From the NCBI RefSeq assembly GCF_014529625.1, contig NZ_CP076039.1:1612001-1676000 (forward strand): a DNA stretch of 64,000 bases, in the 5' to 3' direction. The notes under the pieces were generated by a model that saw only the letters and a list, made by a program, of their open reading frames with translations, was not told where the DNA came from and searched no databases. Both the position numbers and the translations under genes were made by a program. Source of the DNA: Candidatus Pelagisphaera phototrophica (lineage in GTDB: Bacteria; Verrucomicrobiota; Verrucomicrobiia; Opitutales; Opitutaceae). Positions 26,697-34,874 of this stretch are shown here, piece by piece. Within the stretch, counting starts at the first letter, position 1; every line of letters begins with the position of its first letter.

Positions 26697-27089
26697 GGTT
26701 TAACGAGTATTAGGCAGCTATTGACACATTGGCAATGTCGAAAGCCATGATACCGCATTCCATCGGTTTTGATCTCAATGGGTTGAGTTATACGAAGCAC
26801 CTGGCGGGCGATGGTAGCAGAGCAAAGACAGTTGTGGTAGATCCCGTCTCGTCGTCGGCTTTTGCTTTGGTAGGGAGGACCGTCCGGGATCAACCTGAGC
26901 ATCAGCATCAGCGGTGCTGGATTTCGGGCAGTGAACGACCCTATACTGACTAAATAAGGAATATCTCGCTAACGCTTCGGAAGTCGACGAGGTCGAGCGA
27001 TCTTGACTTAGCGAGGAAGGTTTTTCTTGGGATCTTTATTTGTATTCACTTCGTGAACGGTCTCGATCAAAAGTCTCCGCAAAGTTAGT
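26697..27089. other. intergenic stretch, no gene recognised
   Basis: 393 bases between two minus-strand genes. Short open frames on both strands (about 70 codons) show no family pattern. It contains the promoter region of the NHL gene and the downstream region of the MerC gene. A cag/cat-rich patch (agcatcagcatcagcggtg) lies near 26898. Nothing else is supported. Confidence 0.4.
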
Positions 27090-27680
27090 CTATTGGAGGA
27101 GTTGTGAACAGCTCTTGCAAAGCCGAAAATTTAGCCAGTGTCCTCTTATTAGGAAAAGCCCTCCTAGAAAGTTGAGAAAAATCGGACTAGAGAACGTGAC
27201 CCCGGCTAGACTGAGAGAGGGTGTTTCGTTTGCCTTTGACGGAACGACACAACAACTTCCGCAGGATTCCTCGGCGGCGAGCGAACTTTCAGAATCGTTT
27301 GCCACAACGCTTAGTTGCTGAATGGCTAAATAGGAGATTTCTGATGAAATTTCAGATGTGTATGTCACATCGTCTGAACTCCCTGGTAAGCTGGCTCGTT
27401 CCAAGAAAGTCGCCGTTACAAGCAGAGCTACACCCACTATCGTGAGTGTAATGGCACCTTTGTTTCTGTGCCTGCGGAAGCCCGAAATGCTAGCGAGAGC
27501 AGTGGTTGGCAGAACGAAGCAAAGCATCCAAAAATGGAAGTTCGAGCTACTCCAAAAAGTGGTCCCCAAAATAGGCAGGGCTATTAGTAAGATCGGTGTT
27601 ATCAAACAATGAATACCACAAACGACTGCCAGAGCGATAGCGATCTGGTCGAGCCACCCTCCCTTTGTAGATATATTCAT
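27090..27680 (-). CDS. MerC-domain inner-membrane protein
   Basis: 196 residues. The N-terminal MerC domain has the metal-binding start VVCGIHCLITPILLIALPIL (Cys21, His24, Cys25) and four helices ending near residue 95. Residues 95-145 form a Ser/Glu-rich linker with a cysteine group, ESCGSCCVV. The C-terminus has another helix and FRLCKSCSQ. MerC proteins move metal ions through the inner membrane. It starts 71 bases after the TonB receptor's stop on the same strand, so zinc or a similar metal is more likely than mercury; no merA, merT or merP is present. Confidence 0.8.
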   Translation of the reverse strand: MNISTKGGWLDQIAIALAVVCGIHCLITPILLIALPILGTTFWSSSNFHFWMLCFVLPTTALASISGFRRHRNKGAITLTIVGVALLVTATFLERASLPGSSDDVTYTSEISSEISYLAIQQLSVVANDSESSLAAEESCGSCCVVPSKANETPSLSLAGVTFSSPIFLNFLGGLFLIRGHWLNFRLCKSCSQLLQ

Positions 27681-27751
27681 TGTGCGTTCGTTATGAGTGT
27701 TAGATGTTGTTGGTTGAGCAACTACGGTTGTTTCAATATCAAAATACCGAT

Positions 27752-29974
27752 CTAAAAGGAAGTCCTTACTCCGAGTCTAACGCTGCGACCTGGCATCGGA
27801 GCCAAGTCTTTCAAGAACGAAGTATTCGGGCGGGCTTCTTCGTCTCCTAGGTTGTGGCCCGCTGCGAATAGATCGACAGAGACTGTCTCAGAAGCTCGAA
27901 TGCGGTAGCTTACGTTCGCGTTCAACAGGGTGTAGCTGTCGGTGGGCAAAGCGTTGGGAGCCAGATTAGTGGCTTCGTCGTACCAGCGACCTTCTAAGCC
28001 GAAAAGCCAATCATTGTTCTGATACTCGTACCGCAAGCCAAGGCGTCTCACTGGGATGCGAGGCATGTTATTACCGAAGCTTTTGTTTGTAGCCCTTGTC
28101 TGATCATAAACGAGGTCCAAGTGCATGGCTTGATCCGCCTCGTCAATTATATGATAGCGAAGATCGACTTCGAAGCCGTAGAATTTGGCGTCCGCTGCCG
28201 TTGCCCTGAACACATTCAAGCCCTCGGTATCGAAGTCTTCGCCATAGATCGATTCTACTTCCTCGTGATCGAGGAACTGCAGATAAATAAAGTTGGTGAA
28301 ATCAGAATAGAAGGCGGAAACCTCTCCGGTGATCTTTCCAGCTGTCAATCGGTAGGACATATCAAGGCTGGTTGAGAACTCCTCGTCTATTGAAGCCTTA
28401 CCAATTTCGAAAGTTCTTGTACCTACGTGAGGTCCGAAAGCGAATATTTCGGTAGCATTGGGAGCCCGCTCCGCGAGAACTAGATTCGCTGAAAACGTGC
28501 TGCTCTCATCGATTCGACGCACGAAGCCGAAAGATCCGTTAAGCGTTTCGAAGCTTCGTTTTTCCAGGCTGGAATCTTCGGGATCGATCTCTATGCTCTC
28601 CACTCTGCCACCAAACTCCCAAGCTCCCCAATTCTGGTTCAATCGCTCCATTATAAAAAGGCCATATTGCGATGTCTTGGAATTTGGTATAAAGGCTTCT
28701 TCTCCGACGGCCAAAAAGTCATCTACTTTGGCTTGAAAACCGTAAGCTCCGGTAAATTCACCCACAGGATTGTGTACGCCTGTTAGGCGTAGCTCGTAGC
28801 CATCTCGCTCGTAAAGGGTGCCTACTTCGTTGCCTTCGACTTCGACGTGCTGATAGTCGCCCAAAGCGAAGTCGATCTCGAGGCTCTTGAGGAAGTCAAA
28901 CGGGTCGATGAGTTCGCCGCGCAAAGTGAAGCGGGACTGGTCGAGATCGAGTTTGACTGATTCTTCGTCGCCGTGTTCATCCTCGTCGTGATGCTCTTCT
29001 TCCTCATGCTCCTCACCTTCTTCGTGTTCTTCGCCCTCCTCATGGCCGTGCTCATCCTCGTGCCCGTGGGCATGACCCGGAACTCCATAGTCGGAAGCGT
29101 AGTCGGTGTAAGAAATGGCCAAGCTGCCTTTGTCTCCAAACCAAGCTAGGCCGAGGTAGCCGGTACGTGTATCAACAAAGCTGTTTTCCAAAACGCCGAA
29201 CACTTCCTCTTCTTCCTCATCGCCGTGCTCATCCTCGTGTTCTTCTCCTTCTTCGTGCTCCTCATCATGATGCTCCTCTTCATCATGATGCTCCTCCTCT
29301 TCGGCTTCCATTTGATAGATGGACTCGGCAAAGCCGGGAATTTCAAAATCGTTGGATTGCCGATCCAAGAATCCCGCACTCCAAGCGAAGTCTCCTTCAC
29401 CGCCTTGCAAAGAAACGCCGTAAGACTGCTCGTCCGATACGGATCCATAGTAGGCCTCGGCCTGACCGGAAATAGGAGCGAATGCCCGCTTTCTAGGCAA
29501 TTCCTTGCTCAGTACGTTAACCACGCCACCAATAGCTGCATTTCCGTAAAGCAATGTGGCAGGGCCTCGAACAACCTCGATTTCGTCAGCGAAAAGCGGC
29601 TCAATGCTAACGCCGTGGTCTGGGCTTGAATTCGATACGTCGAAGGTATCCAGATCTTGGTTAAGGATACGGATCCTGTCGCCGTCAAAACCGCGAATGA
29701 TGGGTCGACCTGCTCCTGGGCCAAAATAGGTCGAATGCACACCCGCTTGACCTGACAAAGTTCCTCCTAATGAAGACTCGGATGATCGCCTGAGGGCATC
29801 TCCTGATAGCTCGCCTGCAGAATTGACCAGTTCGGCCTTTTTTTCTACAAATGGACTCGCTGTGATGATCCTTGCATCTAGGTCAACCGTACTGACTCTC
29901 TCGTTAGCTTGTCCAAAAGTTTGAAGGGCAGCTAGATAGATGCCTGGAAGCAAAAAGCAAAAATTTCTAATCAC
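27752..29974 (-). CDS. TonB-dependent receptor, ZnuD-like, with His/acid-rich loops
   Basis: About 740 residues from a GTG at 29974, which gives a signal peptide (VIRNFCFLLPGIYLAALQTF, cleaved near GQA). The plug domain matches ZnuD-type receptors: STYFGPGAGRPIIRGFDGDR, SSPDHGVSIEPLFADEIEVV and RGPATLLYGNAAIGGVVNVL. The barrel ends in RLGVRTSF, a normal outer-membrane C-terminus. Two extracellular loops are extremely rich in His, Glu and Asp (encoded near 29205-29310 and 28960-29070, for example HDEEEHHDEEHEEGEEHEDE). Such loops collect metal at the surface. The open frame extends to a GTG at 30091, but that start would place the dyad at 30004-30033 inside the gene. It is followed by the MerC gene. 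Confidence 0.88.
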   Translation of the reverse strand: MIRNFCFLLPGIYLAALQTFGQANERVSTVDLDARIITASPFVEKKAELVNSAGELSGDALRRSSESSLGGTLSGQAGVHSTYFGPGAGRPIIRGFDGDRIRILNQDLDTFDVSNSSPDHGVSIEPLFADEIEVVRGPATLLYGNAAIGGVVNVLSKELPRKRAFAPISGQAEAYYGSVSDEQSYGVSLQGGEGDFAWSAGFLDRQSNDFEIPGFAESIYQMEAEEEEHHDEEEHHDEEHEEGEEHEDEHGDEEEEEVFGVLENSFVDTRTGYLGLAWFGDKGSLAISYTDYASDYGVPGHAHGHEDEHGHEEGEEHEEGEEHEEEEHHDEDEHGDEESVKLDLDQSRFTLRGELIDPFDFLKSLEIDFALGDYQHVEVEGNEVGTLYERDGYELRLTGVHNPVGEFTGAYGFQAKVDDFLAVGEEAFIPNSKTSQYGLFIMERLNQNWGAWEFGGRVESIEIDPEDSSLEKRSFETLNGSFGFVRRIDESSTFSANLVLAERAPNATEIFAFGPHVGTRTFEIGKASIDEEFSTSLDMSYRLTAGKITGEVSAFYSDFTNFIYLQFLDHEEVESIYGEDFDTEGLNVFRATAADAKFYGFEVDLRYHIIDEADQAMHLDLVYDQTRATNKSFGNNMPRIPVRRLGLRYEYQNNDWLFGLEGRWYDEATNLAPNALPTDSYTLLNANVSYRIRASETVSVDLFAAGHNLGDEEARPNTSFLKDLAPMPGRSVRLGVRTSF

Positions 29975-30003
29975 TTGGGCATCATGCAAGGTACTTTCAT
30001 TAA

Positions 30004-30033
30004 ATGCAAGTGCAATTGCAAAATACTTGCAAT
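30004..30033. promoter_or_regulatory. TGCAA-rich dyad upstream of TonB receptor, candidate metalloregulator operator
   Basis: TGCAAGT (30005-30011) and ACTTGCA (30025-30031) form a perfect inverted repeat with a 13-base spacer that contains the palindrome TGCAATTGCA (30011-30020). A further ATGCAAG lies at 29984-29990. It sits 30-60 bases before the chosen receptor start. A Zur-like repressor is the natural candidate by context, but the sequence is not a published Zur consensus that I can match. Confidence 0.4.
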
Positions 30034-30226
30034 AAAACTTTCTGTTGTGGAGACCAACTGAAAAGTGGTTTTGCGATTCGCCTTCTTTCACCTATTGGTG
30101 GAAGGGATATCAGTATTGTTGGTTCTGACCTTCATTGAGATATCGAAATCCTGTTTCATTAGCTGGCATGTTCCTCCCTCTTTTGAAGGCAATCCCAGTT
30201 TGAAACTGATTAAATCCCAAAAGATT

Positions 30227-30475
30227 TTATTGCTTCTGAAATAGCACGGACCCGATATCCCGAAAACTTTTAAATTCGAGTGAGTATCGAGAAGGTTCGG
30301 CGAAGAAGAGGGCATCTTGCTCGCCAGGAAGTCCGTTGAAGTGGATGTACTGTTCGGTAATATACTCGGCGACTACGCTCAGGCTTTTCTCATGCACGAT
30401 CTTCGTGGCCCATACCGTAGCAGTTATTAAACTACATATCGTAAAATTTATCGGAAGGTGATCTATCACAGTCAA
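30227..30475 (-). CDS. possible small membrane/secreted protein
   Basis: 82 residues with a weak hydrophobic N-terminal stretch (INFTICSLITATVWATKIV) and a polar remainder (EYITEQYIHFNGLPGEQDAL). Codon use looks plausible and it lies upstream of and codirectional with the TonB receptor, so it could belong to the metal-uptake locus. No family is recognised and no strong ribosome binding site is seen. Confidence 0.35.
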   Translation of the reverse strand: MTVIDHLPINFTICSLITATVWATKIVHEKSLSVVAEYITEQYIHFNGLPGEQDALFFAEPSRYSLEFKSFRDIGSVLFQKQ

Positions 30476-30715
30476 CCCATTGCGAAAACTTCAGGCGACC
30501 TTATTCAATCGGGAGGCACCCGCTATAAGCTTTTTAATCTTGCACAGTATCCCAGCGAGCAGAACGACCTCGCTCGCAGTAATCCAGAACCGCTGAATCG
30601 AATGATGAGCGGACTGATGGCCACACTCGAAGCCAAAAACGCCCAGTATCCTATTGACGAAAACGGAAACGAAGTGCGACCGCGTATGCCGTTGAGTATT
30701 CAGATTGCGGAGTTG
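30458..30715 (+). pseudogene. sulfatase C-terminal remnant
   Basis: The plus strand encodes the typical end of a secreted sulfatase: GTRYKLFNLAQYPSEQNDLA, then NPEPLNRMMSGLMATLEAKN and AQYPIDENGNEVRPRMP. Nothing of the catalytic domain remains upstream. The frame stays open to 30979, but after about 30715 it runs into a hairpin and the antisense of the next sulfatase, so the remainder is not protein-like. It is a relic of an additional sulfatase in opposite orientation to its neighbours. Confidence 0.75.
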
Positions 30716-30774
30716 CAGCAATGCGTAGTCTTTGGAAGTAGTTTAAGAAAGTGGGTAGGGTATTCGCCTGTTTT

Positions 30775-30793
30775 CACAGGCAAGATGCCTGTG
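30775..30793. repeat. hairpin directly behind a sulfatase stop codon
   Basis: CACAGGCA-AGA-TGCCTGTG is a perfect 8+8 dyad touching the stop codon (30794-30796) of the minus-strand sulfatase. It could act as a terminator stem or be a dispersed hairpin repeat (flanked by gtagggtattcgcctg and ctac). No T-run follows on the minus strand. Confidence 0.5.
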
Positions 30794-32275
30794 CTACCTT
30801 TCGTTTACCGGTTTATCGTCCCAGAGGGCACGGGTGTATATCCAGTTTTTGGATTCGTCGATTTGCCAGGGTACTTCTTGCTGGGGCAGCCAGCGTCGAT
30901 GTTCGGTCTTGATCTGATGGTAGCTCGGTTCGCCTGCCAAGTTGTGCCACTCGTGGGGATCTTCATCATGATTATATAGCTCTTCAGTCCCATCGCTGTA
31001 GCGGATGTAGCGCCATAGCTTGGAACGGACGGCGTGATTTCCGCGTCCCATTGTCATCACGGCGGGTCGGTCCCAGTTCGCTTCGGGATTCTTCAGAAGG
31101 GGCAGGAGGCTTTTCCCATCGAGGTAGGGTTTCTCAGGAAGCTTGCACAGTTCGACGAGAGTAGGATAAATGTCGATCAGACTCACGGGTTGATCACATA
31201 CCGCACCGGGTTGGGTGATTCCGGGCGCAACGATGATGAAGGGCACGTGATTGGCTTTTTCCCAGAGTGTGAACTTTACACAGCTTTCCTTGTCTCCCAG
31301 ATGGTATCCATGATCTGAAAACAGCACAATGATGGTTTTGTCGGCCTGACCAGTGGCATCGAGCTTGTCGAGAAGACGACCTACCATTTGATCCGCATAG
31401 TCGGACGCGGCTTGATAGCTCTTGACGAAAGTGTGAAGGCTCCCTGGATTCCGCTCAGGCTTCCCCAGCACGTTATCGGTGATGAAAAATTCTTTCTGTG
31501 CCATGTTGCGAGCAATATCGCCAACGTCTTCCAAATCACCTTCCTTGTACTCTGGCATTTTGAGCGTCTCGTAGGGGTACCGATCCCAAGTTGCTTGGTC
31601 GGAGTAGAAAGGCATGTGAGGTCGGAATATTCCAGCCGCCATAAAGACGGGTTTGTTCTGTGGTTTATCCATGGCCGCCTCAACCCATTCTACCGTATCC
31701 AGATCGATGATTTTCTGATCGTGTAATCCCCAATCGAAAACAGTTAGTGCGAGTAGTCCATCGGTGTAGCCGTTGTGGTTGGCTTCCGGTGCTCGGGTGG
31801 CCAGCATATCAAAAAAAGCCTCAAAGGAAGGGCTATCCACACGGTCGCGTCCCGCTTCCCCATGATGAAAAATCTTCCCAGCCCCTTGAGTGGAGTAACC
31901 CTGCTCTTTGAAATACTGAGGCAGGGTCACAGCATCTGGAACCAGCGTCCGCCAACTGTCCTTGTTGCCATAGACGCCCGTGGTGGAAGGGTGCTGTCCG
32001 GTAAGAATGGCGGTCCGGGAAGGATTGCAGGCAGGGGATACGCAATAGGCTTTGTTAAAGAACGTGCCGCGGGAGGCTAAGCGTTCCAAATTGGGCGTCT
32101 GGATGGGGTTGTTCGGATCGAACAAAGTGGTCCAGTCGTTCATGTCATCGATGGCGATAAACAGAACGTTGGGCTTGGTGGCCGTTTGGTTTTGGTTCGC
32201 ACATCCGCAAAGCAGGCCGATGCCCGCTATCAATAAAGCTATTGTGAATGCATTTCTGGATGGGGTAAAATTCAT
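30794..32275 (-). CDS. sulfatase, iduronate-2-sulfatase-like (S1_7 type), lipoprotein
   Basis: 493 residues from the ATG at 32275 (a TTG four codons earlier is less likely). A lipoprotein signal ends LLCGCANQ. Active-site Cys83 is in ACNPSRTAILTG (CxPSR), to be converted to formylglycine. Metal ligands are in FIAIDDMNDW and FSDHGYHLGDKE, and the catalytic Lys/His in GAGKIFHHG. The GAGKIFH and LGDKE forms are those of iduronate-2-sulfatase-like proteins; the natural substrate is unproven. It would be anchored in a membrane facing the periplasm or surface. Last gene of the minus-strand sulfatase series. Confidence 0.92.
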   Translation of the reverse strand: MNFTPSRNAFTIALLIAGIGLLCGCANQNQTATKPNVLFIAIDDMNDWTTLFDPNNPIQTPNLERLASRGTFFNKAYCVSPACNPSRTAILTGQHPSTTGVYGNKDSWRTLVPDAVTLPQYFKEQGYSTQGAGKIFHHGEAGRDRVDSPSFEAFFDMLATRAPEANHNGYTDGLLALTVFDWGLHDQKIIDLDTVEWVEAAMDKPQNKPVFMAAGIFRPHMPFYSDQATWDRYPYETLKMPEYKEGDLEDVGDIARNMAQKEFFITDNVLGKPERNPGSLHTFVKSYQAASDYADQMVGRLLDKLDATGQADKTIIVLFSDHGYHLGDKESCVKFTLWEKANHVPFIIVAPGITQPGAVCDQPVSLIDIYPTLVELCKLPEKPYLDGKSLLPLLKNPEANWDRPAVMTMGRGNHAVRSKLWRYIRYSDGTEELYNHDEDPHEWHNLAGEPSYHQIKTEHRRWLPQQEVPWQIDESKNWIYTRALWDDKPVNER

Positions 32276-32292
32276 ATGTAGTCTCAAAACAA

Positions 32293-33663
32293 TTATTCTA
32301 TTTCGATTGCTGCCTTAAACTGATTGAGCTCATTTTCGAGCGCTTTGACAACCTCAGGATAGTCATGGGCCAGATTCCAACGTTCTCCGATGTCGGCTTT
32401 TAAGTCGTAGAGCTCGTAGTTATTGGTCCCATAGTCCATAACATATCGGTGTGGTTTTGATGGTTCGCGACCCGGAAGTAGTAGCTTCCAGTTTCCTTTG
32501 CGAATGCCTATTCCCAGATAAGGACTGTCCACCTGTCTTGTTTGATCGTAGATAAACGTTTCGCGGCCACGGTCGGTCTTTCCAAAAAGGAGATCGCTTT
32601 GATCCTGGCCATCGATCGCTCTGCCCGAAGGCAGATCGGCGCCGGCTAGGGAAGCGATGGTTGGTAAAAAATCAATGGTAGCCCAAAGGGCACTCGAGGT
32701 CTTTCCAGCTGGAACTTTTCCCGGCCACCGAACAACGCAGGGAACTCGGGAGCCCCCTTCATATGCGGAGCCTTTAGCGCCTCTTAGAGGACCTGGGTCA
32801 CCCCAAAATACAGTGCCATCTGGCATAAACCAGTTTGGATTGCTGCTGTTGGGTCTTCCGATGCGACCCTGTTTTACGAGGGTGTATCGAGGCTGACTCC
32901 AGGGGCCATTGTCGGACGTGAAAATGACTAGCGTATTTTCGCCTAATCCGAGCTCATCGATTCGGTCTAGCAATCGACCGGTTTCAAAATCGAATTCTTC
33001 CACCACGTCACCGTACAGCCCTCCCTCTGAGGTTCCTTTGAACTTGGGAGAGGCATCGATGTTGGTGTGCATCATCGTATGCGCCAGATAAAGCAGGAAG
33101 GGTTGATCTGAAATCCGTTTATTATCCAAATAGTCGATGGCCTTATTGGTATACAAGCGAGTCAGGCTTCCCATGTTGGTAGTTTGCCCGGCGGGTTCGT
33201 TGTTCTGATGAAATTTCACAGTCCCGCCGTCGTTCGCTCCGAGCGGGCCAAAGTAGTAATCGAAGCCTTGGGCGTTCGGCATACGATCCAGGATGGCCTT
33301 ACGGTTCGAAACGTCCCATTTGCCAATACAGGCAGTCTGATAGCCAGCAGGTTTCAGCAGTTCAGCAATGGTTATTTCATCAGTCGGCATATTCCAGCCC
33401 TTGCTTCGAATCGGATAGCGTCCCGTCAACAGCGCGGAGCGCGATGGCCCACATACCGGTTGAGCGTAGAAATCCGTGAAGCGCGTCCCTTCTCGAGCCA
33501 ACTGATCCAGGCGAGGCGTTTTGATCAGCTCATTGCCGTAACAACCAACATCGCCATAGCCCTGATCGTCGGTAAATATAATTAGTATATTTGGCCGATC
33601 TGCGGCGGAGCAGGAGAGTATTGCCATGACAGCAATGAGAAATTGGAGATATGGATTCTTCAT
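32293..33663 (-). CDS. arylsulfatase A-like sulfatase with altered GKW motif
   Basis: 456 residues from the ATG at 33663 (MKNPYLQFLIAVMAI), which gives a clean signal peptide; the open frame runs further upstream without sense. Active-site Cys71 is in VCGPSRSALLTGRYP. Metal ligands lie in IFTDDQGYGDVG and FTSDNGPWSQ. The second signature reads CIGKWDVSN, where most sulfatases have GKWHLG: the His is replaced by Asp. Formylglycine chemistry should still be possible; substrate recognition may differ. It starts 17 bases upstream of the next sulfatase's ATG, so they are cotranscribed. Confidence 0.9.
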   Translation of the reverse strand: MKNPYLQFLIAVMAILSCSAADRPNILIIFTDDQGYGDVGCYGNELIKTPRLDQLAREGTRFTDFYAQPVCGPSRSALLTGRYPIRSKGWNMPTDEITIAELLKPAGYQTACIGKWDVSNRKAILDRMPNAQGFDYYFGPLGANDGGTVKFHQNNEPAGQTTNMGSLTRLYTNKAIDYLDNKRISDQPFLLYLAHTMMHTNIDASPKFKGTSEGGLYGDVVEEFDFETGRLLDRIDELGLGENTLVIFTSDNGPWSQPRYTLVKQGRIGRPNSSNPNWFMPDGTVFWGDPGPLRGAKGSAYEGGSRVPCVVRWPGKVPAGKTSSALWATIDFLPTIASLAGADLPSGRAIDGQDQSDLLFGKTDRGRETFIYDQTRQVDSPYLGIGIRKGNWKLLLPGREPSKPHRYVMDYGTNNYELYDLKADIGERWNLAHDYPEVVKALENELNQFKAAIEIE

Positions 33664-33828
33664 TGTCTTACTTTTGCATCGCTTGACTTGAAACGACGAT
33701 CTTCGAGTTCGTTCTAGTTGCTGTAAGTGACGATTACGACATTCTTGTATTTGCAGACGGAATAGTTGGATGTCTGATTCATTCAAAAAGCAGAAGATAT
33801 CAAGCGATTGATCGTTATCGAGAAAAGT

Positions 33829-34749
33829 TCATATTTTGGGTATGCTACTTGTGGAATATGATACATTCTTGACGATGGACTCGGGTAACGCGGGAGTCGC
33901 ACCGCGTTGGGAACAAACATAGGCAGCCACTTGGTTGGCGTTTTCATTAAGCTGGGCGAGGGGTAGCCCTTGCAGTAAACCCGCACACAAAGTCGCTGAG
34001 AAAGAATCTCCTGCGCCAATCGTATCAATAGTTGTTATTGTGTTACCAGGATGGTCGTCAGTTCCCGAGCCATCGATGAGGAAGCTCCCTTCCGCCCCAC
34101 GTGTGTAGGCAATGAGCTTGAGCTCGAATCGGTTCTTGAGTTCAGACAGCTGTACCTCCACCGATCCGCTGAGCGAGAATGCGTTTTTCAATACGGGCAA
34201 TTCCTCGTCACTCAATTTGAGAATACTGGCTCGTTCCAACGAAGCTTCAATCGATCCAATCGAATAGAAATGTTGACGCAAATTTACATCAAACAGTTTG
34301 ATCGCATCTGAAGACATGCGATCCAAAAAACTATAAATGGTAAATCTGGAAGCATCACTTCGTTGTGCAAGCGTCCCAAAGCACACTATATCTACTTTTG
34401 GGGCAAGTTGCTCTAGGAGCAGATTATGCTGTATGAAATCCCAGGCGGCATCATCGCGGATCTCATAGTTGGGTTTTCCCTGGTCATCTAGTCGAATGTT
34501 CACGGTTCCTGTTTTATGCTGCGGGTCTCTAGAAACAAAGTCTGGGGTAATCCCCCAATCTTTTAGCAAGGACACTGTCTCATTCCCCAATTCGTCTATT
34601 CCAATTTGACTGACCGGAAACCCTTCTAACCCCAACTGGTTACAATGCCTTGCGAAATTAAATGGAGCGCCACCAATCTGTTTGCCTTTCGGTAGCATGT
34701 CCCAGAGCAATTCTCCGAGACCTACCGCGATGGGTTGGTGGTTAATCAT
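33829..34749 (-). CDS. fructokinase-like PfkB-family sugar kinase
   Basis: 306 residues. PfkB family with fructokinase features: VGLGELLWDMLPKGKQIGGA and PFNFARHCNQLG at the N-terminus, and the catalytic DTIGAGDSFSATLCAGLL near residue 245. It phosphorylates a sugar, likely fructose, in the cytosol. ATG at 34749 is used (a TTG two codons before is an alternative). It lies within the sulfatase series and in the same orientation as a GH32 gene, consistent with fructose release and phosphorylation. Confidence 0.85.
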   Translation of the reverse strand: MINHQPIAVGLGELLWDMLPKGKQIGGAPFNFARHCNQLGLEGFPVSQIGIDELGNETVSLLKDWGITPDFVSRDPQHKTGTVNIRLDDQGKPNYEIRDDAAWDFIQHNLLLEQLAPKVDIVCFGTLAQRSDASRFTIYSFLDRMSSDAIKLFDVNLRQHFYSIGSIEASLERASILKLSDEELPVLKNAFSLSGSVEVQLSELKNRFELKLIAYTRGAEGSFLIDGSGTDDHPGNTITTIDTIGAGDSFSATLCAGLLQGLPLAQLNENANQVAAYVCSQRGATPALPESIVKNVSYSTSSIPKI

Positions 34750-34874
34750 ATCCAATTACCCGACTTCAGTTTCTGTCCTTTTTCGCCGAGCAGTACACGC
34801 AAATTGCCGCAAATCCAGTGAAAGGGTAGTTGGGTCAGAATATCAATAAGTAGCGAAAGGAACATAACTAGAAA

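Noticed and set aside
27090..27680. Mercury resistance locus
   Set aside because: MerC is alone, without merA, merT, merP or merR, and lies behind a ZnuD-like receptor, so another metal is more likely.
29225..29629. A 134-codon plus-strand frame with a hydrophobic start
   Set aside because: It is antisense to the His/acid-rich loops of the TonB receptor; its Leu/Phe-rich start comes from reading gat/gag-rich sequence backwards.
27752..29974. TonB receptor as the SusC-type importer of the sulfatase island
   Set aside because: Its plug is ZnuD-like, the loops are metal-binding in character, no SusD is adjacent, and it is next to a MerC gene.
30716..30979. Continuation of the sulfatase remnant frame to a 173-residue protein
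   Set aside because: Beyond 30715 it runs through a hairpin repeat and antisense of a sulfatase; only the first part is protein-like.
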